64,000 bases of DNA from NCBI RefSeq assembly GCF_009712605.1, contig NZ_WASO01000001.1, forward strand, positions 1 to 64,000, in the 5' to 3' direction. Shown piece after piece: positions 1-10,500 of this stretch (its first letter is position 1; each line of letters starts with the position of its first letter). A program made the translations under genes and the position numbers. The notes below the pieces were generated by a model. That model did not search any database. It had not been told where the DNA came from and was given only the letters and a program-made list of their open reading frames with translations. Source of the stretch: Paludibacter sp. (GTDB lineage Bacteria > Bacteroidota > Bacteroidia > Bacteroidales > Paludibacteraceae).

Positions 1-47
1 TACATTAATTATTACAATAATAGAAGAATTAAATCTAGATTAAAAGG

Positions 48-76
48 AAAGAGCCGAGTGCAATACCGAGCTCTTT
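48..76 (-). terminator. Hairpin downstream of the esterase gene
   Basis: Arms AAAGAGC (48-54) and GCTCTTT (70-76) pair. On the minus strand the stem is followed by a short T-rich stretch. It lies beyond the larger hairpin at 115-147 and may act as a second terminator for the acetylesterase gene, or belong to a gene left of the window. Confidence 0.45.
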
Positions 77-114
77 TACAAGGAATATAAGTATTAATCT
101 GTCTTTGTTCCTAT

Positions 115-147
115 AGCGAGGGCTTCGCTCCAAGCGAAGCCCTCGCT
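115..147 (-). terminator. Perfect 15-bp hairpin after the acetylesterase
   Basis: A GC-rich perfect inverted repeat with 15-base arms (115-129 and 133-147) and a 3-base loop lies 23 bases past the stop codon of the acetylesterase gene. No run of T follows on either strand, so it may act as a terminator or as an mRNA 3'-end protecting structure. Confidence 0.6.
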
Positions 148-170
148 TTGACTCAGATCTTTAAGCTGAG

Positions 171-1637
171 TTACTCAAACAAATTCTCCCAGGGATTGTC
201 GCTGCGGAAAGGCGCCGCGGGCAATCCTTCTTTGTTGATGAAGTTGGATTGGGCTGCTTCGTTCCATGCAAAACGTACTTTGACGGGATGTTTTACCAAG
301 GGAGAGGCCACCACCACTTTGTTGTTTTTGATTACCGCATCGGCAGGGTAAAATTTTCCGTCGGCACCGGCAATGGCGAACCAGGTGAGTGGTTTGCCAT
401 CGCGGCTTGCCAACCCGCTGCCAGTGTTGGTGAAACCTACCTCTATTTTATCGCGTACAATCTTTATGCCGTTGTATATCGGTCCGTTGCACACAATATC
501 CGTCATACCGTAGGTTTTGTTCAGCGCCAGCAAAGCCAGTCGGCGACCCACTTCCCATTTATAGCCCGGATGCAGGTCGGCCACGCTGTCCACCAGGTCA
601 GTGATAACAGCCATGCCCGTGTTCGGCAATTTGAGAGCCAGTGCCTGCGATTCCCAGAATTCGGGCAGGTTTTCGGTGGTATGCGGGCGTACATCTTTGG
701 CAGCGGAATAGGCGTAAGGCGCTATCTGCACGAAATAGAAGGGCAGGGCAGCATCCTTCCAGTCGGCACGCCAGCTGTTGACCAGCGTTTTGAACTTATA
801 AGCATAACGTATGGTTTCGTTGAGGAAACAGGCAGATTCGCCCTGATACCAAAAGAATCCGCTCAGGGTGTATGGAATCACCGGACTGATCATCGTGTCG
901 TAAAATTTTCCGGGGTCGCCGCCGTCGTTTATCAAAGGCTTTAAGGTGGTGCCGTCTTGCAGTTTTGGAGAAACTTCCAGTTGTTTCTTCTCGATCCACG
1001 GTTCGATGCGGCTCCCGGGCACGGCGGATGAAATCATGCCGACAGGCACGTGGAGATTGGCATACAACTCTTTGGCACAGAAATAGCCTGCTGCCGAAAA
1101 GTCACGCAATGGATTGCCGGCAGCCACATCCCATCCTTGGTGGGTAGAGTCGGGAGCCATGTATTTACGGCGTACCAAAAAGATACGGATATTGGGATTC
1201 TTTGCAGTCTGGAGATCGTCTTCGGCGGGATGAGCACCTTTCACCTTGTCGAACAGCTTGCTGTTTTTACGCATGGCATATTCCATGTTCGACTGGCCCG
1301 AGCAGAGCCATACTTCGCCCACCAGAATGTTGTGCAGACGAACGGTATCCGATGCCGCAATTACCATATCGCGGGGCTGTTCGGAAGCCTCCATCGGATT
1401 GAGTTTTACCTCCCATTTGCCATCGGCGCCCGCCACGGTTTGCTTTTGCTGTCCTGCAAACGACACTGTCACTGTTTCTCCTTTGACGGCAGTGCCCCAG
1501 ATAGCTACTTCTTTATGACGTTGCAACACCATGTTGTGTCCGATCACTTTCGGCAGCACAATTTTTGCCTGGAGCCGGCTTCCCGACAGGAATATTGCCA
1601 GCACAGCAACAGACAGAATAAACGTTTTTCTCATCAT
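171..1637 (-). CDS. Sialate O-acetylesterase-like (SASA/SGNH) carbohydrate esterase
   Basis: A secreted esterase expected to remove acetyl groups from polysaccharide side chains or sialic acids. Residues 1-24 form a signal peptide ending in LQA. The GQSNME block carries the likely catalytic Ser116, and the DLHPGYK block near the C-terminus supplies Asp354 and His356 for the triad. The length of 488 residues fits SASA-domain proteins. Translation could start at either of two adjacent Met codons (1637 or 1634). It lies next to, and is divergent from, GH51 arabinofuranosidase and CE8 pectinesterase genes, so I infer that it deacetylates pectin or xylan oligosaccharides rather than sialic acid. 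The family is clear; the substrate is not. Confidence 0.88.
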   Translation of the reverse strand: MMRKTFILSVAVLAIFLSGSRLQAKIVLPKVIGHNMVLQRHKEVAIWGTAVKGETVTVSFAGQQKQTVAGADGKWEVKLNPMEASEQPRDMVIAASDTVRLHNILVGEVWLCSGQSNMEYAMRKNSKLFDKVKGAHPAEDDLQTAKNPNIRIFLVRRKYMAPDSTHQGWDVAAGNPLRDFSAAGYFCAKELYANLHVPVGMISSAVPGSRIEPWIEKKQLEVSPKLQDGTTLKPLINDGGDPGKFYDTMISPVIPYTLSGFFWYQGESACFLNETIRYAYKFKTLVNSWRADWKDAALPFYFVQIAPYAYSAAKDVRPHTTENLPEFWESQALALKLPNTGMAVITDLVDSVADLHPGYKWEVGRRLALLALNKTYGMTDIVCNGPIYNGIKIVRDKIEVGFTNTGSGLASRDGKPLTWFAIAGADGKFYPADAVIKNNKVVVASPLVKHPVKVRFAWNEAAQSNFINKEGLPAAPFRSDNPWENLFE

Positions 1638-1653
1638 CAGAATAATTTATTTG

Positions 1654-1661
1654 CAAATGTA
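1654..1661 (-). promoter_or_regulatory. -7 box for the acetylesterase gene
   Basis: On the minus strand this reads TACATTTG, matching the Bacteroidota -7 consensus TAnnTTTG, and sits 17 bases upstream of the start codon. I see no clear -33 TTG at the usual distance. Confidence 0.4.
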
Positions 1662-1851
1662 CCAATACATTACCTTAATCTGTCTCCTGTTTGCATAATA
1701 CAATAGATTTTGATACCAATTAAAGAACAATGCGTTATTCTTTAGTAAAACTATATCCCGAATGTGTCCTAAAACATTTTTATCCCTCTTTGTTTATTTC
1801 CTGATAAGTGTTATTTTTACACACATTATTTTAGCCATACAAATTCCTATC

Positions 1852-3822
1852 ATGATCAGAAAAACAACCTTTCTATTGCTGGCCTTTTTTGCATTGTTTT
1901 CGGTGACTGCACAAAACAGGCTGACCGTTCAGGTCAACAAGCCGATTGCCCACATTCAGCCCACCATGTGGGGCATTTTCTTTGAAGACATCAACCTTGC
2001 TGCCGATGGTGGCATCTATGCAGAACTGGTAAAAAACCGTTCTTTTGAGTTTACCAAGCCCCTGATGGGATGGAAAGTGCAGCAGAAAAACTTTGTTGAA
2101 GGAGCCGTGCAGGTGGTGAACCGTCCCGAAAAAGAGGATACAAATCCACGTTATCTTCAGGTGCTGCTGCAAAAAGCAAGCGGACACGACCTCGGTCTCA
2201 CAAATGAAGGCTTCCGCGGAATGGGAGTTAAGAAAGATATCACCTATACGTTTTCGGTGCTTTATCGCCAGTCGTCACCAACAGGTAAACTGAACATCGA
2301 GTTGGTAAATGCCCAAAACGAAGTTTTAGGAAGCACGTCTCTTACACCTGAAATGGCCGACAATCAATGGCACAAACAAGCAGTTTCTTTTAAGTCGAAT
2401 GCTACCGATCCTAAAGCCAAACTGAATATCTGGTTTGAAGGTGACGGTAAGATCGATCTGGATATGATTTCTCTCTTTCCGTCCGATACATGGAAAAATC
2501 GTCCCGGAGGCTTGCGTGCCGATTTGGTGCAACTGCTTGCCGACCTGAAACCAGGCTTTATCCGTTTCCCGGGTGGATGCATTGTTGAGGGTTTCGATTT
2601 GGCGCAACGTTACCAGTGGAAAAAGACAGTTGGTGCCGTTGAGGATCGTCATCTGATTATCAACCGCTGGAACACCGAATTTTCGTACCGCTCTACACCC
2701 GATTACTTTCAGAGCTACGGTCTTGGTTTCTTTGAGTATTTCCAACTGGCCGAAGATATTGGTGCAGAACCGCTACCGATCCTCAATTGCGGTATGGCTT
2801 GCCAGTTCAACTCGGCAGAGTTGGTTCTGACCGGACAAATAGATCCGTATGTGCAGGATGCACTCGACCTGATTGAATTCGCAAATGGTTCCACCGATAC
2901 CAAATGGGGAAAACTGCGTGCCGAGATGGGGCATCCCGCTCCGTTCAACCTCAAGATGATGGGCGTGGGTAACGAAAACTGGGGTCCGCAGTATGTCGAA
3001 CGACTCAAAATATTCACCAAAGCGATCAAAGACAAATATCCTGACTTTAAGCTGGTGAATAGTTCGGGTACCGATCCCAGCGGCGATCGTTTCGATTACC
3101 TGAACGGAGAATTGCGCAAAATGAATGCCGACCTGATCGACGAACACTACTATCGTTCCCCCGAATGGTTCCTCTCCAATGCCCGTCGTTACGACAACTA
3201 TCCACGCACAGGCAGCAAGGTTTTTGCCGGTGAATATGCGTCGCATTGTGACAACTCGTTTGTGGGGGCAGCGCGCAATAACTGGAAAGCAGCTCTTTCC
3301 GAAGCCGCGTTTATGACAGGTCTGGAACGTAATGCCGCAGTGGTGAGTATGGCTTCGTATGCACCATTGTTTGCACATCTGGAAGGGTGGCAATGGGCTC
3401 CCGATCTGATTTGGTACGACAATCTTCATTCGTACGGAACGCCGAGTTACTACGTGCAAAAACTCTATTCCACCAACAAGGGAAACAAGGTGGTTCCAAT
3501 AACTTTAGGAAAGGATGTGGTTGCCGGTCAGGACAGCATTTATGCCTCCGCCGTGATCGATACCAAAACCAAAGAGTTGATCGTGAAAATTGTCAATGCT
3601 TCAGGTAATAAAGCTGTGAAGGATATTCAACTGGAAGGAGCGGCCAAACTGGCAAAAACCGGTACGCTTACCGTGATGCAGAGCGGTGATATGAAGCAGG
3701 TCAACTCGATTGAAAACCCTGCTGCACTGTCTCCCAAAGTACAGTCGTTCTCACCGAAAGGAAAAACCATTAAGGCGGAACTGGCTCCCTATTCGTTTGC
3801 CGTTTACCGGATTGGTTTATAG
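1852..3822 (+). CDS. GH51 alpha-L-arabinofuranosidase
   Basis: Releases terminal alpha-L-arabinofuranose from arabinan or arabinoxylan. I start it at the Met at 1852, which opens a normal signal peptide (MIRKTTFLLL...VTAQ); the longer reading frame from 1762 adds 30 residues with a second hydrophobic stretch in front of it. An N-terminal carbohydrate-binding-like region (about 70-200) precedes the TIM barrel. The GNENWGP motif holds the acid/base Glu (residue 375 from this start) and the GEYASH motif the nucleophile Glu461, as in clan GH-A family 51. It has its own terminator at 3879-3908. The neighbouring esterase and pectinesterase suggest action on pectic arabinan side chains. Confidence 0.93.
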   Translation: MIRKTTFLLLAFFALFSVTAQNRLTVQVNKPIAHIQPTMWGIFFEDINLAADGGIYAELVKNRSFEFTKPLMGWKVQQKNFVEGAVQVVNRPEKEDTNPRYLQVLLQKASGHDLGLTNEGFRGMGVKKDITYTFSVLYRQSSPTGKLNIELVNAQNEVLGSTSLTPEMADNQWHKQAVSFKSNATDPKAKLNIWFEGDGKIDLDMISLFPSDTWKNRPGGLRADLVQLLADLKPGFIRFPGGCIVEGFDLAQRYQWKKTVGAVEDRHLIINRWNTEFSYRSTPDYFQSYGLGFFEYFQLAEDIGAEPLPILNCGMACQFNSAELVLTGQIDPYVQDALDLIEFANGSTDTKWGKLRAEMGHPAPFNLKMMGVGNENWGPQYVERLKIFTKAIKDKYPDFKLVNSSGTDPSGDRFDYLNGELRKMNADLIDEHYYRSPEWFLSNARRYDNYPRTGSKVFAGEYASHCDNSFVGAARNNWKAALSEAAFMTGLERNAAVVSMASYAPLFAHLEGWQWAPDLIWYDNLHSYGTPSYYVQKLYSTNKGNKVVPITLGKDVVAGQDSIYASAVIDTKTKELIVKIVNASGNKAVKDIQLEGAAKLAKTGTLTVMQSGDMKQVNSIENPAALSPKVQSFSPKGKTIKAELAPYSFAVYRIGL

Positions 3823-3878
3823 GTATTTAAACGTAAAAAATAAATGAAATAAGATTGAGCTTTAGTTAACACTTGAGG

Positions 3879-3914
3879 AGGCTGGCAGAAAGTGATTTTT
3901 GTCAGCCTTAATTT
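3879..3914 (+). terminator. Terminator of the GH51 gene
   Basis: AGGCTGGCA (3879-3887) pairs with TGTCAGCCT (3900-3908) with one G-T pair, followed by TAATTTTTT. It is a standard intrinsic terminator 57 bases after the GH51 stop. Confidence 0.75.
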
Positions 3915-3941
3915 TTTAAACAGGCGCTGACAAATAATCTT

Positions 3942-3949
3942 TATCTTTG
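3942..3949 (+). promoter_or_regulatory. -7 box of the pectinesterase gene
   Basis: TATCTTTG matches TAnnTTTG and lies 24 bases upstream of the ATG at 3974. It overlaps the upstream in-frame start at 3947, which is therefore probably not used. Confidence 0.55.
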
Positions 3950-3973
3950 CCTGCCTTTAATTTTAACGAAAAT

Positions 3974-4945
3974 ATGAGACGGATCTTCATTTTGTTTCTG
4001 ATAACGATGTCTGGTATTACGGCATGGGCTCAGAAGTATGACTTTGTAGTGGCCAAGGATGGTAGTGGTAATTTTACGACCATTCAGGCAGCAGTTGATG
4101 CCAGTAAGGCATTCCCCGATTCCCCGATCACCATTTTTATTAAAAACGGGGTGTATAACGAAAAAGTAAAAGTGCCGGCTTGCAATCCTCATTTACGCCT
4201 GATAGGAGAGAGTGCCGAAAAAACTATTCTCACCTATGGCGATCATTTCGATAAGATCAATCGTGGACGCAATAGTACGTTCTATACTTACACCCTGCTG
4301 GTGGAAGCCGATGATTTCCATGCCGAAAACATGACGATTGAAAATTCTGCCGGACCGGTAGGGCAGGCCGTGGCATTGCACGTGGAGGGCGACCGTTGTG
4401 CATTTGTAAACTGCCGTTTGTTGGGCAATCAGGATACTCTTTATCTGGCCGGACAAACCAGTCGCGACTATTTTGGCAATTGCTACATAGAAGGTACTAC
4501 CGACTTTATATTCGGAGCAGCCACTGCCTATTTTGAAAAGTGCACGCTCCACAGCAAAACCAACTCGTATGTGACTGCTGCCAGTACCAACCAAGGCAAG
4601 AAATATGGATTTGTGTTCAACGAGTGTAAACTGACTGCCGCCGAAGGAGTCAATAAAGCCTATTTGGGGCGTCCCTGGCGCGATTATGCCCGTGTGGTGT
4701 ATATCCATTGCGCCATCGGTAAACACATTGCTCCTGCAGGCTGGGTAAACTGGGACAAAACCACCCGCGACAAGACGGCCTATTATGCCGAATTTGAAAA
4801 CAACGGAGAAGGAGCTTCCACATCACAACGGGTAGCCTGGAGCCATCAACTCACCAAAAAAGAAGCCGCTAATTATACCAAAGAAAAAGTACTTGCTGCG
4901 GCATTGCCGTCGCCGGAACCTGGGGTTGGTGAGTGGGCGAAATGA
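3974..4945 (+). CDS. Pectinesterase, family CE8
   Basis: Hydrolyses methyl esters of homogalacturonan. A signal peptide (MRRIFILFL...AWAQ) leads into a right-handed beta-helix. The family signatures are all present: GxYNEKV near residue 55, GQAVAL, QDTLY with Asp154, DFIFG with Asp177, and LGRPW with Arg233; the two Asp and the Arg are the known CE8 catalytic set. From the start at 3974 it has 323 residues, a normal single-domain length. The GH51 gene lies upstream with its own terminator, and a small lipoprotein gene follows after 35 bases, probably co-transcribed. A second CE8 gene occurs in the other pectin locus at 28789. Confidence 0.95.
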   Translation: MRRIFILFLITMSGITAWAQKYDFVVAKDGSGNFTTIQAAVDASKAFPDSPITIFIKNGVYNEKVKVPACNPHLRLIGESAEKTILTYGDHFDKINRGRNSTFYTYTLLVEADDFHAENMTIENSAGPVGQAVALHVEGDRCAFVNCRLLGNQDTLYLAGQTSRDYFGNCYIEGTTDFIFGAATAYFEKCTLHSKTNSYVTAASTNQGKKYGFVFNECKLTAAEGVNKAYLGRPWRDYARVVYIHCAIGKHIAPAGWVNWDKTTRDKTAYYAEFENNGEGASTSQRVAWSHQLTKKEAANYTKEKVLAAALPSPEPGVGEWAK

Positions 4946-4980
4946 TAAGAATTTGTTAATTAGCTAATTGATATAATTTA

Positions 4981-5589
4981 ATGAGGAAATTTAATGTGAG
5001 TGTAAAACCGGCCGTTGCTTCTGTTTTTATTTTGTTGGCAATCGGGCTGTCCGGTTGTCTGAGCTTAGTGCCGGGCTATCATGTTTATGATGAATTTACA
5101 AATACGCATCGATATACGCTGACGGAATCGGAAAGTAATGCTGAGTACGGAAGTGATATTGGAGATGCAGACATTAAATGCAGTAGGCTTGTAACTGCCA
5201 AAAGTGACTCTGTTACTTTCTATTTTTCAATAGAGAGAGAAACTAATAGTTTTGGCCTCGAACCTAAGGGCTTTATGAAGGCCAATGGTAAACAGTTTGA
5301 AATTCAATTGTCCGATATCTTTGATGAAGAACGGAGTAGAGAGAGAACAACCATTACTAAAGACTCTACGGCGACCGGAAAGCAGCGGAAAACCATATCG
5401 ACTACCCATCAAAACTGGATAGTGACAAACTTTGTTGTTCGTGCTACGCCGGAGATGTTGGCAGCCATTCGCACAGGAAAAGATATGATGTTTCGTTTCT
5501 ATTTCGGACCTGATATGGCGACTTACAAGATATCGAAAATATCTACGCTTATGTATAGTTTACTTAATCAGGATCCGCGGAAGAAGTAA
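4981..5589 (+). CDS. Uncharacterised lipoprotein
   Basis: A 202-residue protein I do not recognise. It starts with a lipoprotein signal (hydrophobic core, then LSGC with the modified Cys at residue 26), so it should be anchored in an outer or inner membrane. The rest is polar with mixed beta-strand-like segments and no motif I can name. It lies 35 bases after the CE8 pectinesterase on the same strand and is followed by a strong terminator, so the two probably form one transcript. A role in pectin use is only a guess from position. Confidence 0.75.
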   Translation: MRKFNVSVKPAVASVFILLAIGLSGCLSLVPGYHVYDEFTNTHRYTLTESESNAEYGSDIGDADIKCSRLVTAKSDSVTFYFSIERETNSFGLEPKGFMKANGKQFEIQLSDIFDEERSRERTTITKDSTATGKQRKTISTTHQNWIVTNFVVRATPEMLAAIRTGKDMMFRFYFGPDMATYKISKISTLMYSLLNQDPRKK

Positions 5590-5638
5590 GCTTAACTATA
5601 GAGAAAGGGACAATCGACATCCCTATCGCTTGAAAAAC

Positions 5639-5675
5639 AAAAAGGTTGTTCATGGAATTTCGGGACAACCTTTTT
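5639..5675 (+). terminator. Terminator of the lipoprotein gene, copy A of a hairpin repeat
   Basis: AAAAAGGTTGT (5639-5649) pairs with ACAACCTTTTT (5665-5675). The stem and the following TGTTTTGAA resemble the hairpins at 11722 and 15103, so it also belongs to a small dispersed repeat family. Confidence 0.75.
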
Positions 5676-5773
5676 GTTTTGAATATTGTCTAGTACTGAA
5701 ATAGAGTTAGAAACGAACGGATTTAAGTCCTGTAAGGACGGCTTAAATCATCTTTACAGTACTTATAAAACAA

Positions 5774-5805
5774 AAATAGTTGTCGGGCTAGCCCGACAAC
5801 TATTT
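5774..5805 (-). terminator. Perfect 16-bp palindromic terminator of the first susCD operon
   Basis: AAATAGTTGTCGGGCT (5774-5789) is followed at once by its exact reverse complement (5790-5805). On the minus strand it is followed by TTGTTTTATAAG. It lies 62 bases after the SusD stop, where the operon should end. A weaker inverted repeat (GATTTAAG/CTTAAATC) lies next to it at about 5718-5750. Confidence 0.7.
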
Positions 5806-5867
5806 CTTAAATTATAGTGATTTTGTCCTAATAATAACTGTAATGCTTTTTCAGGACTACATCATTA

Positions 5868-7556
5868 TTACCAACCCGGATTTTGCTTAATGTTAGGATT
5901 GATTGAGGTTTCACTGAACGGATATGGGAACCATTCGTGCTTTCCGGCCTTGAATCCATGAGTTATAGCTGCATTAGGCTCTGAATAAGTCACATATCCC
6001 ACGTGAGTGGCAGTCTTTGTAGCTGGATCTGCATCGAAGAAATGATCTCTCAGCGTTGGAATATGTTCGCCGGCAGTTTTGGCCTTGTCAAACTCATTCC
6101 AACGTTTCATGTCAATCCAACGTGCACCCTCATTCCACAATTCGTAATTTCTTTCTTTCTTCACATCAGCCAAAGTCAATGTAGTGCTGACATGTGCAGA
6201 ACCTGCACGTTTTTGAACATCTGTCAGAGCTTTAAGACCGCTACCGTCATCCGAGGTATTGGCACAAGCCTCAGCATACATAAGCAGTACATCGGCATAT
6301 CTTTCAATGATGAAGTTGTTGAATCTGTACCAATTGGTTGTACGGTCACCCGGAGCAACGATATTTTTTTTCTGAAGATATAAGTTATTTCCGTAAAGAC
6401 CATTATTGTCTTTGATACCTCTCTTCTTATCTACTGTTTTCATAGCAGGGGTCATTCCAACAGTATCTGTAACCCAACCGACAGACGAGTCGTAAAGGAA
6501 CTCATCATAAGAGACCATTGTGCCTATGCGACGATAAGAAGCTCCATCGTTTGCAGCAAACTCCTTGGCAAAATTTTCTTCAACAGCCAAACCGCCCCAT
6601 CCTGCGTCATCCTGACACACCGGCTTACTTGCCAAACGATCGGTTCTCCAGCCCCAATAGTTCGATTCCATCCAGGTAGAACGTTGAATTTTTCCACCCC
6701 AGTCACCAATACTGCTATTGTTAATAAGGTTGGTCTCGAATATTTTTTCTTCACAACCGTCACCGGCGATGTGGAAAAGACTCGCCCAACGATCACCGGA
6801 AACAAGCGCATATTTACCAGAATCAATTACTTTTTTAAGAGCTGTTTTTGCACCGGCATAATCCCCTTTGTAGAGGAGAGCTTTTCCCTGAACCGTCCAG
6901 GCAAAACCTTTGGTAACTTTTACAGCACCATCTTTATCTGTTGTAGCTTTACGCTCGTCAAGATATTTTGATGCATCGGCACACTCATCGGCACACCATT
7001 GAAGCATGGCATCATGCCCTTTCTCATAGTTCCCCGGTTTGTCAGAGCCTCCCAGCACCGTTTCAACAAGTGGAGGATTATTCCATCCCATAGCAAGCAT
7101 CATTTGACACCATGCACGCATTACCCTTGCTTCAGAAATACAACGGTCTTTTATAGGACTAACCCCATATTTGAAATTATTAATAACGAGGTTACAATGA
7201 TAGATAACCCAGTAGAAACGTTTGTACATTGTGCTAACTACCGCGGTCTGTGTAGTATGACGGAATTCATTGATACAGGCTTGCCCGTCGTTGTCTGTAT
7301 AATATGCACCAGCTGCAAGAATATTATCTGCAGGGTAGTTGAACATTACATTGTACGGAACATAAATACCATCGTTACCACCGATATTTTGAGCAAAATC
7401 GGCGTACGTAGCAACAAGTGCCGACTGCGCATCGGCATCCGTTATATAAAAATTTTTGATATCAATAACACCATTCTGTGCAATATCAAGTTTATCCTCA
7501 CTACATGCAGTAAACAGAAGCACGCATAGCAAGAACAGTATATTATATTTTTTCAT
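5868..7556 (-). CDS. SusD/RagB-family glycan-binding outer membrane lipoprotein
   Basis: The surface lipoprotein that caps the SusC channel and captures oligosaccharides. A lipoprotein signal with the LFTAC box opens the 562-residue protein. Helical TPR-like segments (for example MRAWCQMMLAMGW, and GKALLYKGDYAGAKTALKKV near 225-245) and the C-terminal block NYELWNEGARWIDMKRW followed by WFPYPFSETSINPN are typical of the family. It starts 17 bases after the susC stop on the same strand, the standard pair arrangement. The nearby arabinofuranosidase and pectinesterase point to pectic oligosaccharides as ligand, by context only. Confidence 0.95.
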   Translation of the reverse strand: MKKYNILFLLCVLLFTACSEDKLDIAQNGVIDIKNFYITDADAQSALVATYADFAQNIGGNDGIYVPYNVMFNYPADNILAAGAYYTDNDGQACINEFRHTTQTAVVSTMYKRFYWVIYHCNLVINNFKYGVSPIKDRCISEARVMRAWCQMMLAMGWNNPPLVETVLGGSDKPGNYEKGHDAMLQWCADECADASKYLDERKATTDKDGAVKVTKGFAWTVQGKALLYKGDYAGAKTALKKVIDSGKYALVSGDRWASLFHIAGDGCEEKIFETNLINNSSIGDWGGKIQRSTWMESNYWGWRTDRLASKPVCQDDAGWGGLAVEENFAKEFAANDGASYRRIGTMVSYDEFLYDSSVGWVTDTVGMTPAMKTVDKKRGIKDNNGLYGNNLYLQKKNIVAPGDRTTNWYRFNNFIIERYADVLLMYAEACANTSDDGSGLKALTDVQKRAGSAHVSTTLTLADVKKERNYELWNEGARWIDMKRWNEFDKAKTAGEHIPTLRDHFFDADPATKTATHVGYVTYSEPNAAITHGFKAGKHEWFPYPFSETSINPNIKQNPGW

Positions 7557-7573
7557 ATTCTTAAGTATTTAGA

Positions 7574-10500
7574 TTAAAATGTCATGTTTAAACCAAATGT
7601 AACCTTCTTAGACACAGGATATGTACCCATATCAAAGCCTGCTGAGGAAGCGGTGGTAGTAGTAGCAGTTTCAGGATCGCCTCCAGGGTAACTTGCAAAA
7701 GTAAAGAAGTCATCCAAAGATACATAGCATCTCAGTTTGCTGATGAGTAACTTCTTGGTAACCGATGCAGGAAGGGTATAACCTAACTGTATCTGTTTGA
7801 TTTTGAAATAAGCACCGTTGAATATCGAAGCTGAAGAACTCCAGAATATCCTAGAGTTAACTACTTTTGCCGGATCAGGCATAGAACCATTTGTGTTGGT
7901 TGTTGTCCAGGCATGGTCATAGTAGTACTTCAATGAATTAGTCATTGGAGAATCAGCACGATAAGCCATATTCAAGATGCTATTGCCACTTACTCCTGTG
8001 CCAAACATATTCATATCGAATCCTTTATAAGCAAGATTAATGTTAATACCGTATGTGATATTAGGAATTCCGCTACCAATTTTGGTCATATCATTACTAG
8101 TAGGCACCCCATCTGCATTTTTAGTCTGGTAGATAGGTGCACCTGTTTTTTGGTTAACGCCCAAATACTTATAACCTCTTAAATACCAGATTGGTTGACC
8201 AACCTCAAATGCTGTGTAAATATCGTTATTACCCGCTGAAGTACCGGAAATACGGGAAATCGAAGGATCGAGGTAAGTAACCTCATTGTGTAGGGTTGTC
8301 AAGTTGGCCTTTACAGAGTAGGTAAAATCTTTACCGATATTATCTTTCCATGTTGCATCGAATTCAAAACCGCGGTTAAGAACATTACCTCCATTAATAG
8401 TAGTACTACCTATGCCGACTTCCGCAACCGGAGCAATGGATACGAGAAGGTCTTTCGTCTTTTTGTTATAGTAGCCAGCATTCACAGAGAGTTTGTCTTT
8501 CAAAAATCTCATCTCAACACCAAAGTCTAACTGTTCTGAAGTTTCCCATTTCAAGTTGGGGTTAGGCAAACCCGAAGGAGACGAACCATATGATGGAGAT
8601 GGATTATCTACACCATACTGATACCATGAACCATTGTAATTGACGGTAGTACTATACTGATAACCGCTGAGTACATTGATATTACCATTCTGTCCCCACG
8701 ATCCACGAACTTTCAGGAAAGAGAGAATTTTGTCATCAATAAGATTCTGGAAGAATTTTTCGTTGCTGACGGTCCAGGCTCCAGAGAATGATGGAAAATA
8801 ACCCCAACGGTTTGTTTTGGACAACTTAGAAGAGTCGAATGCATCGGCACGGAAGTTAGACTGAATCATATATTTGTTATCATAAGAATAACTTAACCGT
8901 CCATAATATCCCATCTGAGACGATTTACCGGGAGTATTACCAAAGCTCTTAACGGTTTTGTCATTACTATTCACATAGTCGAGAAAACGGAAATTGGCAT
9001 CGTATCCTTTCAAGATATCCGGACCCGAAGCGCTGGCGCTAACATTATCCCAGTTATTTTCGATATAAGACATACCACCCATTGCCGTAATGTTATGCTT
9101 ATCTATGGTAAGATTGTAATTGGCGAAGTTTTCCCATTGATAGTAGTAGCTGGTATTTGCATTTGCCGAGATGCTATAGTCATTACTATTTGCCTGAGAT
9201 GTGGCATAATACGGGGTGCTATAACTGTGAGAAGTACTTTGTGACACACGGTAACCAAAGCGAGAAGTAACTACAAGTCCCTTAACAGGTTTGAAATTTC
9301 CGTAAAGTATACCACGGAGGTTAATACCGCCACTTGAAGCGTCCGTACGATCTCTTTGAAGCAATGGATTACCATTATTATCGATCACATACTTCGAAGT
9401 CGCATAGTAGAGCCCATTGGTTGGGTCTTTGAGAACATTCTTTCCTGCATTATAAGCCTGAAGCGTTCCTGAAGCAAATTGATCCGGAGAAGAATAGTAA
9501 ACAGGAGTTAACGGATCCATTTGCATCACGCAGTTCATCAATGAACCATACTGAGACATCTGGCTAACTGATTTCGTATTCCAATATTCGAAAGAGTTGT
9601 TGCCTCCTATCTGTAACCACGGTTTGATGTTGTAATCAGCATTAACCTGGCCTGTAATACGTTTATAAACATCTTTGTCACCTCTTACAATACCATTGTT
9701 GTTGGTTACGTTCAGTGAGGTGAAAAAGTGTCCCTGGTTATTTCCACCCTGAAACGTAACTGTATGTTGTTGGCTGAAAGCGGGACCAAATACTACTTTG
9801 AACCAGTCGGTATCTGTTCCATCGTACTTATTTTGTGTTAACTGATTTTGGATAGGAAGACCCGACAATGTTTTGTAAGCAATAAAATCCTGTGCGTTGA
9901 AAAGTTTTGCATGCCTACCAAGGCTCTGACTGATTAAATTGACATCATATGAAATGCTTGAAGTACCTTTAGCTCCTGATTTAGTAGTGATCAAAACAAC
10001 ACCGTTACCGGCCTCTGCACCATAAATAGCAGCAGAAGCAGCATCTTTCAATATCTCCATAGATTCAATCATAGACGGATCAAGATACTGAATGTTGTCA
10101 ACCTTAAGACCATCTACAATAAGAAGCGGCCCGATACTACCCGAGTTTGAAGAGTAACCACGTACACGGATCGATGCCCCCTGACCGGGAGCTCCCGAAT
10201 TACTCAAAACCTGAACACCGGAAACCTTACCCTGAATAGCAGCGGCAGCATCACTGGTTGCTAAGTTTTTAAGAGCATCGGAACGAACCGAAGATACAGC
10301 ACCCGACAGGTCACTCTTCTTCATGGTTCCGTAACCGACAACTACAACTTCATCAAGTTTTTTTACATCAGATTCGAGAGTTACGTTCAAAACAGATTTG
10401 TTGGCTATTGCAACATTCTTTTTTTGGTATCCAACATACGAAAATTCTAAGGTAGCATCCGGAGATACGTTGATAGTAAATCGACCGTCAATGTCAGAAA

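Noticed and set aside
249-944. 231-codon plus-strand frame opposite the acetylesterase
   Set aside because: It is antisense to a clear SASA-family gene and shows no domain or start signal.
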